From NCBI GenBank assembly GCA_038230255.1, contig JBBRNP010000006.1:141743-205742 (forward strand): DNA of 64,000 nt, written 5' to 3'. Within the stretch, counting starts at the first letter, position 1, and the number at the start of each line of letters is the position of its first letter. The position numbers were made by a program, and so were the translations under genes. Positions 63,451 through 64,000 of this stretch are shown one piece after another. This stretch comes from AV40 sp038230255. Lineage in GTDB: Bacteria; Verrucomicrobiota; Verrucomicrobiia; Chthoniobacterales; UBA10450. The notes beneath the pieces are model-generated. The model searched no databases. It was given only the letters and a program-made list of their open reading frames with translations, and had not been told where the DNA came from.

Positions 63451-63864
63451 ATGATGAAGGCTCGTGATAATTCGGTGGACGGCAGCGAGGCTCGTTCGGT
63501 TGCTCGAAAGCGTTTAGGCGAGGCCACGTCTTTCAGAGGAAGACGCGCTTCGTGCGAGCGGCGTTCTGGATTTGCTGTTCACGCTTTGTCTGTTTCGGGC
63601 GCGCCTGCATCGAGAGCTTTCTCTCGGCGCGGTGTGTTGGCCACGCAACTAGCAGCGACACGGCGGTGTGATACGGACTTCCGCAGTGTCGGCGACATCG
63701 AGGCTGAGTTGGAGGCGTTCGCTGGCGAGAGCGCGCTCTCAGCTGAGGGCGCGGACGAGCTTGACCGGCAGCGCACACGTGGAGACACTCGGGCGAGTCG
63801 TGCGCCCACCGATGCAGAAGTTCTTGCTTCCACATTTTCACTGTTATGCCACGCCAACACCTAA
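63451..63864 (+). CDS. hypothetical protein in an integron cassette
   Basis: 137 aa from the ATG at 63451; a GTG inside attC-B at 63430 is an alternative. No family. The composition is rich in arginine, alanine, serine and acidic residues. The stop TAA again falls in an attC-like ACCTAAC (63859-63865), the same as the preceding cassette, which supports the gene. The opposite strand also has an open frame, so coding is not certain. Confidence 0.45.
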   Translation: MMKARDNSVDGSEARSVARKRLGEATSFRGRRASCERRSGFAVHALSVSGAPASRAFSRRGVLATQLAATRRCDTDFRSVGDIEAELEAFAGESALSAEGADELDRQRTRGDTRASRAPTDAEVLASTFSLLCHANT

Positions 63865-63890
63865 CCAGGCGAGAGGCTGTGTGATAAGTA
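63859..63890 (+). other. possible attC half site C
   Basis: ACCTAAC core and CCAGGCGAGAGGC as in sites A and B, but the next bases differ and no closing GTTRRRY is seen before the window ends. Confidence 0.4.
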
Positions 63891-64000
63891 GGCCTCTCTT
63901 TACTTTGCGAGCGATGAGTTCAAGCGGAGTCGACGCGCGCGAGAGTTTTTGAGCTAAAAACGCCCGAGGGTTGCCCGCGACCGGCAAGAAGAGCTTGACG

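Overview
The window looks like a chromosomal piece of a Gram-negative, LPS-bearing, GC-rich bacterium, most plausibly a soil or freshwater verrucomicrobium (Chthoniobacterales-like). The reasons are ADP-heptose and KDO synthesis genes, MacAB-type export, NrfD-type formate dehydrogenase, a PafA/Dop homologue outside Actinobacteria, a DUF5069 protein, and many short dispersed palindromic repeats. This lineage call is inference from content; no rRNA gene is present.

Layout. 1-4.4 kb: sulfate activation (cysD and a cysN-cysC fusion, cut by the left edge) and nuoB/nuoC. 4.4-9.2 kb: purine nucleoside phosphorylase, a PgpH-like HD phosphodiesterase, PhoH and two secreted unknowns. 9.4-16.6 kb: rfaE1-gmhB-kdsB-pyrG, then sua5, purE, aroK and queG. 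16.7-23.4 kb: a MacA/MacB/two-permease export operon and a DUF4388 response regulator. 23.4-32.7 kb: purB, a DedA protein, an MsbA-like exporter with an acyltransferase, a glycosyltransferase-like protein, and a trypsin/PDZ protease with a catalytically dead paralogue. 32.7-36.4 kb: a run of small minus-strand genes, including a beta-lactamase-like gene, carrying integron attC sites. 36.5-41.6 kb: PafA/Dop homologue, GT-C membrane protein, DUF5069, pterin dehydratase and a second glycosyltransferase-like gene. 41.7-46.8 kb: a three-gene formate dehydrogenase operon whose catalytic subunit is read through an in-frame UGA as selenocysteine. 46.9-52.1 kb: aldo/keto reductase, MbfA-like iron exporter, response regulator, tRNA-Arg and small secreted or membrane proteins. 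52.2-58 kb: sugar kinase, thiE, accC, accB, a pseudouridine synthase and a broken YdeI-type gene. 57.7-61.4 kb: surface-glycan genes (LAB_N, DegT aminotransferase, methyltransferase, sulfotransferase). 61.8-64 kb: a second cassette cluster with attC sites, on the plus strand.

Most striking signals. (1) A 9-10 bp word, AAGATCGACA, occurs about 30 times on both strands, in all reading frames and in intergenic gaps. That is far above chance and resembles a DNA-uptake-type or other genome-wide signal. (2) Three 123-bp attC sites plus one 96-bp site mark two cassette clusters without an integrase in view. (3) A textbook SECIS hairpin with a GGUCU loop lies behind the UGA of the formate dehydrogenase. 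(4) Palindromic repeats are inserted in frame inside rluA-like, queG, cysNC and a secreted-protein gene.

How the genes connect. Cys genes make APS/PAPS, which could feed the sulfotransferase at 60.4-61.1 kb. rfaE1, gmhB, kdsB, the MsbA-like exporter and the 57.7-61.1 kb genes belong to envelope glycan synthesis. The formate dehydrogenase is a membrane-anchored electron donor that would feed quinones alongside NADH dehydrogenase.
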